Below, piece by piece: positions 22,804 through 37,260 of a stretch of DNA of 64,000 nt. The stretch is taken from NCBI GenBank assembly GCA_013399695.1, contig VXAU01002292.1:562095-626094 (forward strand), read 5' to 3'. The notes under the pieces are model-generated. The model was not told the origin of the DNA. It saw nothing but the letters and a program-made list of their open reading frames with translations, and did no database searches. Position 1 is the first letter of the stretch, and each line of letters starts with the position of its first letter. The translations under genes and the position numbers were made by a program. This DNA is from Formicarius rufipectus (taxonomy: Eukaryota > Chordata > Aves > Passeriformes > Formicariidae).

Positions 22804-25800
22804 TTTGTACATTTCTACCCAATAGGAGGTTGGACCAGTAGTGGTGTGACTGACAAGGAACATTACCAAGATAAAGGGTCAAAGCTTGCAAGGTGCTAAC
22901 AGGTCCCCTACGCACCTTTATCTCCCTTGGAAAACACTTCTAGGACCGCTCTTGGGCAAGTACACTTCACACCATGAATGCCAGAACACGAACCCTGAAT
23001 GATAGAAAGATCAGTAATAAGATAACAGCCTATCTCATTCAGCTGTAACGAAACAACCCTCAAGAAGATTAAATTTACCTAACTGGGGCATGTCCAAGGC
23101 TAAACAACAGAATGAACATTTCCTTCAGTACATTTAATGTATTTATATTTTAGTGGCGGGTTGCCAGTGTGCTACTTATAAGCTGAATGACTTGGTATCA
23201 TTTATCCGCTTTCCTGTGAAACACACAGCAATCTACACCAGGAGGCAACTCAGAAGACACTGCATCAGCAGAAACACAACTCGTTCCTGATAGGGGAACA
23301 CCAAAGGAGCCAGGACCAAGGGATCCTGTAATGCTCAGATTTCTTCAATACAAAGAAGGGGAATAAAGCTGTTCCTGTTGTCATCCATATATTTATTTTG
23401 ATAGAAACATCCAAAGTGGAGTCCAGATGTGGCTACCAGGCTGCTCCACAGGCACAACACAAGATCCTGCTGTGCTTAAAAGGACCACACTCGGACTTTA
23501 GGCACAGGGCAATTAATACTTTAATCAATCAGCTGTCAAATGTAGGCACTAAGTTCATACATTACTGCAGTCCACCACTCACCTCTGAAGGATAATCTAG
23601 TATCAGACACTACTTCATTAAGAAATACATTTGGTAAAACCTGTTTGTGGAGGTATTTACAGCAGCCCAAGGGAAACCAGAGTGCAAACACCCACCCCTA
23701 CTGTGGTGAAAGAGAGCCTGTGTGTTATATCCAACGCTTTGGGCTAGTATCAACCTCGCAGTAAAGCTTAACAAGAGGACAGAAAGGGGTCAGTCCACAC
23801 AAAGACATGCCATTTTCAACTTCTTCAGAACCAAAGAGTGACCGATGAAGCTTCTCTTCTTGCTCAGAACACCACTGGGGGACACCTTGCCCAACTCAGG
23901 GCTGTATCACATCTTGAGGACTAGGTTCTTATCAAAGATGTTGAAACACAGGACTGAAGATTATCAAAGCCTCACATAAAATTCATGTATTCAACTCTGC
24001 CAAGTAGTTCCTACTTCCTTTTTGCACTGTGGTATCCAGCTGCCATCTCTGCATACACTAAGGCATATGTTCTGGCTTCACTAATACTACTGCACATTTC
24101 CTATATCTTATTCTGGCCCTGATTACCTTTCCTCTTAGCCCTGATTGGGTCCCAGAAGGATGTGGGAAGTTCCCTGAAGTTTCCAATCCTGCCGCCCAGC
24201 CAGGATGTGCAAGGCAGAGGCTCCTACACCATTCAGCAAGGGCTCAAGTTTTTTGAAGCCTGCCAAACATTGGAGGCAGCAATAATTTAGAAATTAGGAA
24301 GTGGCTTAAAGCACACATACAGAGGTTTCTGGTATACAGCCAAATGAGTCACAACTAGCATGCTAACAGACAGCTAAGTCAGACCCTTTCCAGAACATCC
24401 AGATGCTGCCACAGCATGAAGACCAAGATACCTGGGCCCTTTTGCATGGCTGTGAGCACTCCTGGAAGACCTCTAGGGGAAAATTCAGTCCATCAAAAAG
24501 GAAAGAAACCTAGATCTGTGTGTCCTACAGGACTGTGTGCCTAGCTGTCTCTAATGGGCAAAGGAGTGTGAAACCTCTCTCAGTTGTCCCCACCAGCTCC
24601 TCATGTTTATTGGGCAATGTGGCTACCTGCTCCCTTTCTTCTTCTTTTCTCCACTTATCCATCAACAAGGCTTCTCTTCAGAACAGTTCACCTAAAAGTT
24701 AATCCCCTCACAGGCTCCATCTGCAGTGCTAATCCTGCAAATGCCCCTGTTTCTGCAGTCTGTTGCCTGATTGAGTATGGAGAAACTTTGGGGCAAGAAA
24801 CTTCAAGTGTCAACACTTGTGAGCACATAGAAGCTCCATCCCTAGTTGAGCTCTTGGTCAGACTGATCCGTCCTGAAAACATCAGTTTGGACATCTGTAC
24901 CAACTCTTCACCTCCTGTCCTGCTCAGCCGCTGAAGGTTCCCCTGCGTAACTGTCCCTGGCGAGTCAAAGCCCCCACTGGGCCAGGAAAGCACTGATCAG
25001 TTGTGAGCACAAATGCACACACTGATTTGTTTGACATAAAGATTGTTCCAAGGCATTGAAGTTCCCTTTTAGCATTTCCCAACTCAGAAAAAGGACAAAT
25101 ATGAAGAAGTGCAAGACAGAAACACTGCAGATGATCAGGTGAAGAACTGCAAAAGGACACAGCGATGTTCAGAAGCATGGTGTCAGAGTGAAGAAGAGGC
25201 GGAGAATGTGTTCCACCCAGAGATGACAGCAAATGACAGTCCTTTGAGAGGTTAGCAATAATCAGCATAATATCCCAATGCTGTTGTGGTTTTTTCACAG
25301 CTAATTGAGTTATCACAAAAGGTATTCAGCTGTCAGCATCCTGCGCAGAGCGATAGAGTGGGTGCAGCCTTGCCAGAAGACACATAAGCCACTGTTGCTC
25401 ACCAAAGTGTCCCACATTTCCCTAGCTGATCCTTATCCAAAACACCCATCTCAGGCTTCCTCCTGAGATGGACTGAGTAGCCAGGGCACAGCCAGTGCCT
25501 GAGCAGGGTACACAGGGGCCTACGTGTCCAGCACCACAGCCAGTGTGTGCAAGACTGTGGTGGGAGTGGGGTTTTGTCTGGGGGTCCTGGCAGGGATGCA
25601 GACTGTCCCTGAGGGGAGACGGCAGTTCACAGCATCTACTTTGAAGATGACTATGACTAAGTCCCTGCCTCAGCTGTCATGACTGGGAATTAATGCTCTT
25701 TCACTACCAAATGTCAAACAATACTGTAACAGGCATAATCCAAAGTGTGGCTCTAAGCAGTTATTCTGTCTCATCACCATTTTTGGTGTCTTATTGTAAA

Positions 25801-28800
25801 ACACTCTGCATGTTTATTGTGGCAGGATTTTTCCAACCAAGATGACTTGTGATAATTTTTTTATATTGATTGTTCAATTTGAATGGAGTGATTATTACAA
25901 AAAACAAAAAGAATCATTCCAGCTGAAACCTGCTGTGAAGGAACCCCGAGGCAGGCTCTAACACACTGTGAATGTGGTTACAATATAGCTTGTAGCAATG
26001 CTAGGTGTGAAGGAAAACAGATTTTTACAATGTTTGAAGCTTTGTGTAAAAACAGTTGACAAAACAGAACACTGCAGTTACATACAACTTAAAACTTGTC
26101 CTGTGACAAGTTTCTCCCTGTTTAGAAGAGACCAAAACTTGCCTGTCTGCTTGCTTTTCCTTTCCCTGATGTAACAGTCCTAAACTTGTTCTCCAAAAAA
26201 TCTTTACCAGTTTTCTGAGTGAATACCGACTTTATGCCATTTAAACGCAAGACCCACTCTGTCTCCATTTTTCATCCTAATTATGTGAAAGTCTAGGCTA
26301 CATGAAGCATAAGGAGAAAATAGAGTTATTTGGTAATTAATGGCTAATGATAAATTGATTCCATTTTTTGAATCATTGCAGTTGTCATCTGTGGTATTTA
26401 AAACACAGTCTTTTCAAAGCCCTTGCGTTCCTTTGTGTTGGGGGACTTTTTAATGTTCCCAGTCAAAAGGAATAAATATAAGTTACGCTAATGCCTGGTA
26501 GAAATACAGGTTGGGTCTTGTTTCATCAGTGGCTACATATTTGATTTTGTATATAAACAGCTGAGCTCTGTGTTTTCAACTTCAGTCTGGGGCTTTGAAA
26601 CCACAGAAGGAACTTGGATCTGAAACCACTGGTGAAGCCCAAAATATGGTGGGCGAAACATCAGGGAAAATGAATGTAGTGTGAAGTGGGGCTTGCCAAG
26701 AGGGAAGTTCTTCTCCCCAGAAATGTTCCCAGATCAAATAAGACAGAATGGGACAATAATGGCATTTAAACCTAAAATCTTTAATGTGAGGTTTTTATAC
26801 TGGTACCATACAAGAGCTGATTAAAGGATGCTGTTTCAGTGCTGGCTAAGCCCACCACTGCAGCAGTGACTGAATTCCTAAATAAAGTTAATATAATGCA
26901 AACATAAAAGGAGGGTAAGAGCAGTAGAGAGAGGTGAGGGTTAAATGTCCTCAACAGGGCAGACAGTCTGTCTCACCAAGATTCACATATCAGAAATGCC
27001 TGAAGCACACCTCAGCCTGAATGCCCTTTTCATGGGTAGCATGAGCTCTGGAAAACCTCATCCCACACCAAGCACATTGGTCTTTGAGCATAACTATGTC
27101 ATGCAAGAGGCTGTTGGGCAGAGTAAACTATGGCTCAAGCCATCAAATCCTACACTCAACTCTAGAGCTCTCATCAGCCTCATCAGGTGGCCACAGGTCA
27201 GTAAGCAGCAGCCCAGCATTTGCATGATGTTGTGCCCACACAGAAAGGCCAGAAAGAGACAGTTCCTCTTCCAAGTTTAACCTAATCTGACAGGAGACCA
27301 TTCACATGCGTCTGCAGCCACCTTCCTGATGAGCCAATTTGAGGATAGGGATCTGTGGAGTCAGCTGAGTGTCTCCACCATGCTCCTCATGGTCCTTAGC
27401 TCATGGGTGGCATCACAAGAAGCTAGCTTGGCAGAGCGGTGGCACAAACACATTCTCTGGTCAGCCAAGCAGTTTGATTTGGGGTATGGGTGGGCATTGG
27501 TTACCTTGGTGTTCAATACTTGATTTCTAAGCCAACACTCCCCATAACGTGCATTCTCAAATTCCCCTGGTCCTGAAATGCTCTGGGAAACAACTCCACA
27601 GTCAGAAACAAGAAGTAAATTGAGCAGGTGAAGCTGGGAGTCTTGGTGAACTACAGTATGTGCCTTTCCATAACAGGAGGTTTTGCTTTCTGATCATCAA
27701 GCTGTTAGCGCCCCAGTAAGAGCTTTGCTTCTTCCTAAAGATGACACAACTGAACTTCATCAAACTGCTGTCACTAAAGCCATGCAAAGTATCAGCAGTA
27801 GGAAGCCCTGTAAACACCTTGAGAACAGGACAAGATACGTTAGCTTTGAGTATTCAGGAAGCCCTAAGAAAGAAATCAAAGCTAGCAGCTGGAAAAACAT
27901 TTCTGGGGCTTAGAAATACTTCCTCACAGTATCCAAGCCCTGTCATCTCTTTGGGACAGCAGGGGAAGGCCACTTTCTCTTCCTCAGAGAGTGGAAATGC
28001 ATTTCTTTCCTCAGGAGAGCATTTACCTCCATGCCCTTGGAGAACCTTCTGCACAACTTAAATTTCCATATGTTCAGCTACAGGAGGCAGCAGAGCAGCT
28101 TCTCCATCCCTGGAGTGCTCAAGCTGTGGAGTGCCACCAGTGCCCAGGCTGAGGACAACTTCATAGGACAGTCAACAGGGCCAGCACTGCTGTCATGCCA
28201 GGAACTCCTTGCTCCTGCTGAGATCCTGCTCCCCATGAGAACAGGACCAGCCATCAGCCACAGGAGGTTTCCTCTGCAGAGCAGCTGTCGACTGGTGCAC
28301 TGAGAGCCTGTATGTGCTAGGCATTGCAGCATTCCCTGCATGCAACCCCAGCAATAAGGAAGAGAAAGGGAAATTGAGAGCAACTAACACTGTGAATTTT
28401 TCTATCAAATTCTTTTGAGAAATACAGATGCTGTTAAGCAAAGGAAAGCTTAAAGGTAAAAGATGAAAGGGGAACTTTACTAGGCTCAAGTGCTATCTCA
28501 CTGATTGACCAAAATCTCTCCAAATGAGAAATCTGCACCCTCAGGAATCTCATGCTACCAAGTCTCCAGATAACTTCAGAAGCCAGATGAAGATTTACAT
28601 TCTCTAATTAATTCACTTTTTTATTCAGTATCTGCATAAACATGTTCACCTTTTTTTTTTTTTTATCATAACTTTATTCTGACAATACAGCAAACATTGT
28701 GAGGTGGAAAATAACACATCTGTCTAGAATTTGTGTGCAGTAATACCTTATATGTATTTTTCCCAGAATATTTTCTTTTTATTATTCAAGATAACATAAA

Positions 28801-29276
28801 AATAACAATAAAGCCCCCTCTGTTACGACTACAGTTGCTCATAGTTTGGTTGACAGGACTGTAAGTGTAATAATGAGGAAGTTTGAGGGGCAGGTTAATG
28901 TTTTTTGCTAACATATGACGCTTTTAGCCTAAGGCATTGCTGGAGGCCAATACCACTTCACCTGAAATCAAAATCACTACTGAACAGTCATTAAATCACT
29001 CAGAGTTAAATGTAATATTACTGGGTCTAGAGGACAGTACTGTAATCCAGATTTGAAATATCATTAGTCCATGGAATAGAAAACAAGAATGCAACTTGAA
29101 ACCTTAGAAAATACTTATTTACCCCTAACGAAGGGTTCTATGTCCAATTTCTTTCTCACACCTATGCCATTCTACAGTGGTATAACTCTTACAGATTTGT
29201 GTGTTGTTTCTTCTGATTCATGCTTATATAAGTGAGAAGCTTACAGAACTGAAGTCTCTGGGTGCTTTGAAATGTG

Positions 29277-29315
29277 CATATATGTATGTATGTATGTACA
29301 TATATGTGTGTGTGT
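29277..29315. repeat. compound (TATG)n / (TG)n microsatellite
   Basis: TATG units pass into ACATATATG and then a TG run. About 35 bases further on lies a perfect 16-bp palindrome, AGATCTATATAGATCT (29351-29366), in a TA-rich stretch. Likely polymorphic; no function inferred. Confidence 0.9.
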
Positions 29316-31975
29316 TTTCCCTTATCTATATAGGTCATATCTATATATGAAGATCTATATAGATCTTTGTTCGCGAAGTCTAGCCATGATGATATATAGA
29401 ACTTTTATTATTACATATTATTTTTTATCATGAAATATTATATCCATTGCACTATGTGCTCTAACACATACATGGCCATAGCATGGGCTGCAGCAGAACT
29501 GGATGGGTCTCTCTCACAGTCTACCTAGGCAGACCCCCTGCATATGTTTTTCCCTACCTTTCCCAAACAAAATTCTAGAGGAACTGCATCATCTGCTGAC
29601 TTGAAATCATGTCAGGGAAAGATTGATTTGATCATTCATAAAAATGGATGAAAAAAACCCCAAAACTTTCCAAGAGAGGTGTTGCTGGTTTTCAGTCTAT
29701 AGAGCTTTGAAGGGAGTCAAAGCTGTTTGAGATTTGAATGCATGTGATTCACACTTTGAGAACTGCTATTTTCCCTGCTGGTAATGGTAAGTACCACCCA
29801 TGTCCCAGACTATGTTCAGTTTAAAAAGCAGCCCTCTCTCTGGAAACTGCATTTGATTAGAATAACCCTGGACCAGATCCAAAATCTGCCTGTATTGGGG
29901 AAATGTGTCACATCAGTTTCAACCTGGACTGAAACATGTCACATCTCTTCCAGGCTGGACACAGAAAGTGGAATTCATTTTCCTATTTCCTCCAGAGCTG
30001 GGGGCTGGAGAAGACAAAATCAAGTAAGGGAAATTGCTCTGCTGCACACAGAGGAAGCATTCTGAGTCCTCTACTTACTCTTGCTGCAAGGCACTGATCC
30101 TGGTTGAAACCCAGAGCCCACTGGTACAGACGCAGCTCCACTACCTCTTTCTATTAGCACAAAATCACCAATGGAGAGAGGCTTGTTATGAGCAACTGTA
30201 AGGCTCACACTTGGGCTCTCCCATACGGAGCAGGTTAGACTGAAATAAGGGCCAGGGAATAGAAGAGATGGTGAATGTAAGTCTTCACATCTTTCAAATG
30301 GAGAGGAGAGGAGAGAGGAATTAAAAGGTCTTACCTATCCTTCTATTTACAAAGTGTATAGCATTATAGTGTACCTGACACCAAGCTATTTACACAAATA
30401 AAGTCTATTCTTAGAAACCCTGGGATCAATCTGGGATAACTCCACTGAAGTTGGCATTGGTTTTTTTTCAAATTGAATCATGTAACTGAGTGTTGAATTT
30501 GGCACAAAGGATTAATTTCTCAGTGAGGAGGATACATTACAGCAAAAGGCATCAGATGTACTGTTCAGTAAAGAACATAATCACAGAGGACCCTTTAGCA
30601 ATGCATTATGTTACTGTAGATGGCACTCATTCCTTGCCTGGATGTACAATGAACACTGCAACTGCACAGATTCTATTATGTAAATGCATCATGGCAAACC
30701 CTTGCATACTTACAAGACCATGCAGATGATTTTCTCCTTGCATGACAAAGCAGCTATGTGGAAGTGGCACACTAGGACAAAAGAAATCAATGTATTTAAA
30801 CCATCACTCTGCAAGTGATGAAGGATGTGCAGAAAGTTACAGCCCTATTTGAAGTATGTGCAGTCTGTTACATTCTCCATCTCTTCTTGCAATTGTATCA
30901 CAAGCAAGACTCTCAAGAATGTTATACTCTTTAGGTTCCTCCTCAAATAAGACTAACTCTGCCTTGCTTTCTCCCAGTTCTTTTCCTTCCCACAAAACTA
31001 CTTCTGACAACAATTTCCCAGGGTAGAGCATCACTCAAAATGTTCCTCATTGGACCAGCTGAGATCTGGATGGAAAATGAAGACCTGCAGCCATCACATA
31101 CAAAGACTCCTAATGGTGCATTGGTTCAAGACAACTGAAGTGTTTGCTTTTCTTTTAAGGGCCTTCCTTCACATTTATTTTAACACCCATCCCCGATTAA
31201 GTGCTCCTCATCCAGTGACTTAGAGCAATAGAGAAGGAAGGTTACATAGCTGTGACACTGAGAGAGGACTTACCTGATCATCATTAGTCGTTCTCTACAA
31301 AGACAAAATTTCCCCGTAACTTTGGACAAGGAGAAGGGTAGACAGTGAAATAATCTAACAGCACAATTTTAGGTATTTACTTTGATTGTCCAGCTCAGGT
31401 CTGTGAACAGAGGTAGGGATCTTGGGATGGTGGATCATGGCAGGAAACTAACTAGGGCCCTGAACTGGTCCCAGTAGAACTCCTTCTCTCTATCCATTGC
31501 CAAAGGAGTGAAGGGAGGGCAAGCAGTATGCATTTTTAATTGTCCTTTTAAAATTGGGAGAAGGCTTCCCCGTGTCTGACTAGCCTACTTGGAGCATGAG
31601 GTTTTTAAAATGGGAATTGGGTTCTCTTACACGTGTGTACAACACAACAATCAGTCACATACAGTGGGTGCCTTGATCCACCACCAGCAAATTACCAAAG
31701 TGCAACATAATTATGGGGCTCTTTCCACTCTGTGGGATCAGGAATCATGAGTGGCTTTGCTCAAGTCCTGGATTTCGGATTGGGTCCTCTGTGGCTCTGT
31801 ACAGACACTTGCACATTTTCGTACTCATACATAGTTTGTTATATGGAGTATTATATGGAATGACTTACTGCAGACTGAAATATAGTAATGGGGGAAAGGA
31901 AGATGGAGTTAAGTATAGTGTATTTCCTAGTAGACATGACTGAGAATATTGACAGTTCTTCACATCTTCCAGGCA

Positions 31976-32095
31976 CATTTATCACCCTGTGATATAGGAG
32001 GGGCATGACTCAGAGGTGGGGACATGCCAGTTAACCTCAGGCACTTGTCCAAGCATAACGAGAGATCTGAGGTATGCACCAGGGTTGAAATTCCA
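31976..32095 (+). repeat. MIR-type SINE relic
   Basis: Order of diverged MIR core blocks: ATTTATCACCCTGTGATATA, then CATGACTCAGAGGTGGGGAC, a CACTTGTCCAAG block (matching 'gacttgcccaaggtcac') and a final GGTTGAAATTCC (matching 'gattcgaacccag'). High divergence suggests an ancient insertion. Boundaries are approximate. Confidence 0.5.
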
Positions 32096-32627
32096 TTACA
32101 AGTTTTAAATAATTAAACACTACATGTTTGGAAGCTCATTCCTTCCTATTACTTTTTAAATAATTAATCTGTATTTACATCTAGGGAACTTCACGGAGCA
32201 ATACACGTAACAAATTCGAGTCAAATTGCAGAGGAGTGATTGTTCCTGTCTGACAGCATTACAAATGTTTTTTTGCTGTATATAGTAGCTTCAGCTATTA
32301 GGGGTCAGTCAGAAACCAAATCCAACCTAGATGCTGTACGTCACAGGGTATTTTTATCAAAATTATTTGCAAGTAATCAAAACACTAAGATAAACTGCAA
32401 ATCCCCAGAGGAAAAAAATGTGCTTCTTACATCTTAGAATAGTAAAAAGTGATTCAAGTTTGAAGACAGTGAAATAAGAAACTGCATATTTTGTTCCTAT
32501 TGCACATAATCATTATGTTCAAGTTAATGCTGTCAGTTCCATGCAACCTGTAGTACAGTCTGATTAAAAAAATACTAATCTCAAAGCCTAGAATAACAGA
32601 TATAACAGAGTAACAGACTATAGAACA

Positions 32628-32690
32628 GAAAAAAAAAAAAGGGAAAAAAAGAAAAATTAAAACAAACAAACAAAAAAACCTACCAAAAAA
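32628..32690. repeat. A-rich low-complexity tract
   Basis: Runs of A interrupted by GGG, G, and ACAAACAAACAAA units. No retroposon body is recognised next to it. Confidence 0.85.
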
Positions 32691-33779
32691 AATCTATGTA
32701 GAGTCCTTCTCTTCCTACAGCACATTATTTCCCTCTATTTGCTCCTGGTTCAAGCTGAACACACCATTAAATACTCAGCAGGTTTCACCTAACTGAAACT
32801 ACATGTGATGTACCAAAGTGAAGAACCAACACTGTTCAATCCTTGGAAACAATAAAGCACTGAAACAGGCACTTGAAACCATAGCTCTGCTGTGGGAAAT
32901 GAATTTGCAGGAAAGGCATCGGGATTACATGTTTATTATACATGTGAATTGCAGCTCCTGTTAGCCTCTATTTACAAGTAAGCAGATATATATGCATTCA
33001 TTTAGGCAATTCTAGCTGGTATTCCTACAAATTCAGTCCAAAACTAAGTTATTTCCTTTTCAAACAGCATTACTACTAATAGAAATGCTGCTGGCCAAAC
33101 AGTTACTTCAATTATAATAAGTGGAGCAAAGCTGCCTTCAAACTGAGATCTCAGTTACACCTGCACAGTAATTCTGGAAGTTAATTAGATTGCACAGGCG
33201 TAAATATGGACTTAATGTGCTCTTCAGAGGCCTCATATTGGCAGAAGACACATTAGATAGAGAGAGAAGAAAGAAACCAACTTGACTTTCAAATCTCAGG
33301 TTGGCTTTGCAAGGAAGGGAGCAAAAGCATCTATACCTGTAGGTGAGGCAGTTGTGCATTGAATATCACAGTAAGCCAGTGACACCTTGCAGAGGAAAGG
33401 TTTGCTTAAAAAATATCTTGCAATGTTCTTATTTTGTAATTGTTATTAAAAAACAAAGAACCAAAGCAAGGACACCTAAATCAAGAGCAGGCATTGGATC
33501 CAATAATGATAATGCTCCTGTTTGCTCCTTTGACCCGAGCAGCTCTAATTCAGAGGACAGAAGCTGCACATTTCTGAATGGCAGAAGACAAACAGGGCTG
33601 CAGAAGAAGGGACCAGGAGGTCAAATTTCAGTGAAAGCCAAGCTTGCATGCCAGGCACGGAGATCAAGGAGTGACTAACTCAAAGCACAGGAAGAATCAG
33701 TGCTTCAGATGTCAGCTGTTTCAAGGATTACAGGCCCTCCTGTTTCTAGTGTCAAGGTAATAATCAGAGCAGCGGATGC

Positions 33780-34310
33780 GCAAGGCTCCTTGCAGCGATA
33801 GCTGAATGCGCAGCCCTCAATTTGGATTCATTTTGGGGGATTTTGTTTCCTCTTTAGACAAAGCCAACAGTGCCAAGTATTCATATTTCAAGGCTGTTTT
33901 AAGGATCAAATCCATCTTATTTAATAAAAAGATGAGCAAGAGTCAAAGCAGAAAATTATATGGGAGCTTCACGTACAGTAGGTGGAGAGGCAGGATTCTG
34001 TGACTTTTTATCAGAGCTATTCATTCAGACATTGGTGCTAAAAATGCTGTTGTGGTGTGTGTGCTGTTCCATTCCCTCCACTGCCCCCTCCCAATGCTCC
34101 CCCAATATTCATGTTTGCACGTAAATCCTGATTTTGGCATATTGCTTTATTGTGCAGACATGTTATGTGTACTGGATGGCTTATGCAAATTAACCAAATG
34201 TCCTATAAATTAGTCTTGAAATGCCTGAGATAATGAGCTGCCTGCATGGTGAGCAGTGCACAGTATTCGAAGAGGGACTTTTTACAGGCTGGGAGAGTAG
34301 GAGAACACGA
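33780..34310. promoter_or_regulatory. candidate conserved non-coding element
   Basis: Repeat-free sequence with TTATTTAATAAAAAGATGAG, ATATTCATGTTTGCAC and a perfect octamer ATGCAAAT at 34183-34190 followed directly by TAACC. It lies in the long SOBP intron. POU and homeodomain-type sites of this density are typical of developmental enhancers. Conservation itself cannot be seen here. Confidence 0.25.
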
Positions 34311-35604
34311 TAAATGTGTCCAGGCTGCACAGCTAGGCAGGATGCCTCCCCAGCATTGTGCTCCTCACCTCAAAATGCAAGGCTGACTGACTGGAATAGA
34401 AAAATGTGATGCTAGGAGATACCCAAAGATTGAAATCTCCAGTAATTATCTGGTAGGCAGACAATGTGTCCCTAGCTGCTGAAGTCCAAGTGTGCGGATC
34501 ATCTGAGCAGACTTGGCAAACCCATTTAAACTGGTTGCAGGCTGGGTTTTCTTTCCCACATAGTTTGGTTTTTCACTGAAGGCCTTTTGACATATGTTAT
34601 CTATGTGAATGGTATTGTATGCAGTGCTTTCTTTGGGAGATATGTGTCTGTTTACCAAGTCATACCTCTCTTGTGTTCCTCACCTGAGATGGAGAGAATG
34701 CTTCCAAACTACACTCCCAGTGGAATTTTAAAAACAGATGTTTTACACCAGTTGCTGCTATCTTATGAAGTGTAGATGTAAGAGCAAGCTTTACCTACAA
34801 AAGGCTGGTTCTCTGCTCCCAACTCAGGCAGTGCTGTCTGAGGCACGTGAGGTAAATGACAATAAATCAGATGACAACTCAAAAATACACTGCTTGCTTT
34901 TGGTGTGTGCTTAATTGACATTCCACCTCTAACGATAACATCCATATTGAATTTGCGTGTGGGCACCTTCATTTGCAACATCACAACAATTAAATGACAT
35001 TAGCGTTCAGAGGTAGGTATGTAAGAGAGAAAGTGCTAGGAGTACTTGGCAACAATGACAGCCTTAAGGATGCCTTTACCTTGCATTCTCTCATTTCATT
35101 ATTGTTACAGAACTAAATTGGGGAGGGTGAGGGAAAGAGGCTGGACAACGGGGCTGAAAACAAGAGAAAGGTTTTACAAATGGAGATTTGCCTTGCCTCC
35201 CTCCCTCTCCTCCTGGTCCTTCCAAGGCCCCACATTTTCTGCTAAGGATCCTGTGGAGCAAGCCCTCAAAGAAAGCTATTTTATCCCTTTGTCCTGCAAC
35301 AACCACTGTGCACTCCTGAGCACCCTGCCTTGGCAACACCTCTTCTGGTTATACACAGAGAGCATAGGAAGCTCCTCAAAGCACACAAGACTGCTATGCA
35401 AAAGGTAACAAAGCTGGTTCTCTGCTGTCAGTGTTACTGGGATATGGTGACTGGCTGGGCCAGCTGCTTGGAAGCTTTGTGTTAACCATGGTTAACCCCC
35501 ATTCAGCGCATTTTATCCCATCTGACAATTGTGCAGACAAAAGTGATGCAGTAAAGGCAGGAGGAATTCATCATTGCAATTCCACTTGAGCTTCAGAAGT
35601 GCAA

Positions 35605-35735
35605 TTACATCCATTTTATGAACGGAAAGCAGAGACAAAGAAAGATAAAGTGACTTGTCCAGGGTCACGGGGAATATATGTTAACAGAGCCAAGGAGAGA
35701 ACAGACACCTCACTAAGGACTGCTCTAATACCACA
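35605..35735 (+). repeat. MIR-type SINE relic
   Basis: The MIR core order is clear: CATCCATTTTATGAACGGAA (for 'attttacagatgaggaa'), AAAGATAAAGTGACTTGTCC then AGGGTCACGG, then ACAGAGCCAAG and a tail resembling 'ctcctgactcccagtgctctaa'. It is the best-preserved MIR in the window. The 5' boundary may extend left to about 35500. Confidence 0.7.
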
Positions 35736-36779
35736 CATCGGGGCAATCTTCCTTACAAGAAAATCAGGGCTTGCATTCAGAGACACACCTAGTTTGATCA
35801 TACTGAGAAATCAAGTTGTAAGCAGCTTCAGGTAACTGACAGGTTTTTAGGTGGCAAAAATCCCATTTAGTAACATCTAGGCCTTACACCTTTTAGGGAA
35901 GGGGACTTTCTACAGTTATCAGTGCTTAGAAGCCAAAGACCACAGGAACTTTGAAAACAAGTGAGGGCACTGAAAAATGTTACATGATTTATCATGGAGC
36001 TGAGGAAGAAGATACTTAAACTGAAAGAAAGGAAAGACAGTAATTGGGGAAAAGAGGTATTCAGAAGGGGAAGAGAGACCTAAGGGTAAAATTGCAAGGA
36101 GCAGAAAACCAAAAACAAAGGTAAAAAAATAATTTAAAATGGAAGAGTAGCAGATATACTTATGCAAAAAGTATCAGCTCAGCTGAGAGGGACAATCTCT
36201 GCCTCACTGCAGCTTTCAGTAAAAACATACCATCTTGCATGAACCTCGGACAGAGGAGCTCATTTGTATCAGGGACAGTCACAAGAGGAGCAGCCCTTCT
36301 GCTGGCTCCCAGTGCAAGTGTACTAAGGCAGGTGAGGAGTAGTATCCCTGCTCCCCAGTGAGCTCCACTTGTTCCTTTCTCACCATCTATGGCAAGTGAA
36401 ACATCAGCATTAGCTGTTTCAATAGCATTTTAAACCTTCCTATCCTCCTTTTTAAAGCTCCAACATGTAGTGTCAAATCCCTGGACATTCACAGGCAATT
36501 ATTTTCTAATGATGCTAGAAGAAAAGCTTCCAATGCTACAGCTTCAAAAAATCCTGCCCAGCCATGCTCTGTGGTCGACCTTTTTCAAGACCTAAATATA
36601 TATGAGATACCTAAATAAGATAATTGGCCAAATACAACGCTGGAGTGAGATGGAGGCCTTACACCAGAGGTGACACAAGCCCCCTCTAAGCAGAAGAGAA
36701 ACTGCAGGAACTCCATCCTTGATGGTTTGCCCCCTGCACTCAAAAGCTTCTCTGATGCTCACTCATCTGCTGATTTTGT

Positions 36780-37260
36780 GTGATTTTATTCATGTGCATC
36801 CCAGTGCTGTTTCACAGTGGGTGTACTTAGCTGTACAAACTGTGCCAAGTGAGCTTACCAGAATGGCAGTGTTGTGAAGGAGATGGTACTTTTGAAAGGG
36901 CAGCCCCAAATTCCTATTTGCCACTGTTGAATGAGAACAGCCTATCGTGCCGTAAAAGATATAAATGTTTTGTGGCCTTGCAGATAAGCGAGACAGCCAA
37001 TCCATCATCATTGACTCTGCATCACCACCAGTGAAGGGATAAGGAGCGAAAGCTGATGGCTTCTGCACAACAAACAAACAAGCACAGAGACAGTGTTTGC
37101 TCATTTCAATGTGCAAAGTCGACTTGTTTAAATATGAATATGTTGCTTATAGGCAAATTTTAGTGACAGCACCCTGTGGCATCTATCACTGTTTGCACTT
37201 TTGGTAAAAATAGTCACGCTGTCTTTGGATTTATTTAGGTGCCACATCTGCAGGTAGTTT
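36780..37260. promoter_or_regulatory. candidate conserved non-coding element
   Basis: Unique block with ATTTTATTCATGTGCATC, AAGATATAAATG and AATATGAATATG stretches and no repeat content except a short (CAAA)n at about 37068-37080. A chance 108-codon minus-strand frame overlaps it. It is listed because its texture differs from the neighbouring GC-richer sequence; support is compositional only. Confidence 0.2.

Noticed and set aside
29351..29366. Perfect 16-bp palindrome AGATCTATATAGATCT
   Set aside because: Lies in a TA-rich microsatellite neighbourhood where palindromes arise easily; no other supporting feature.
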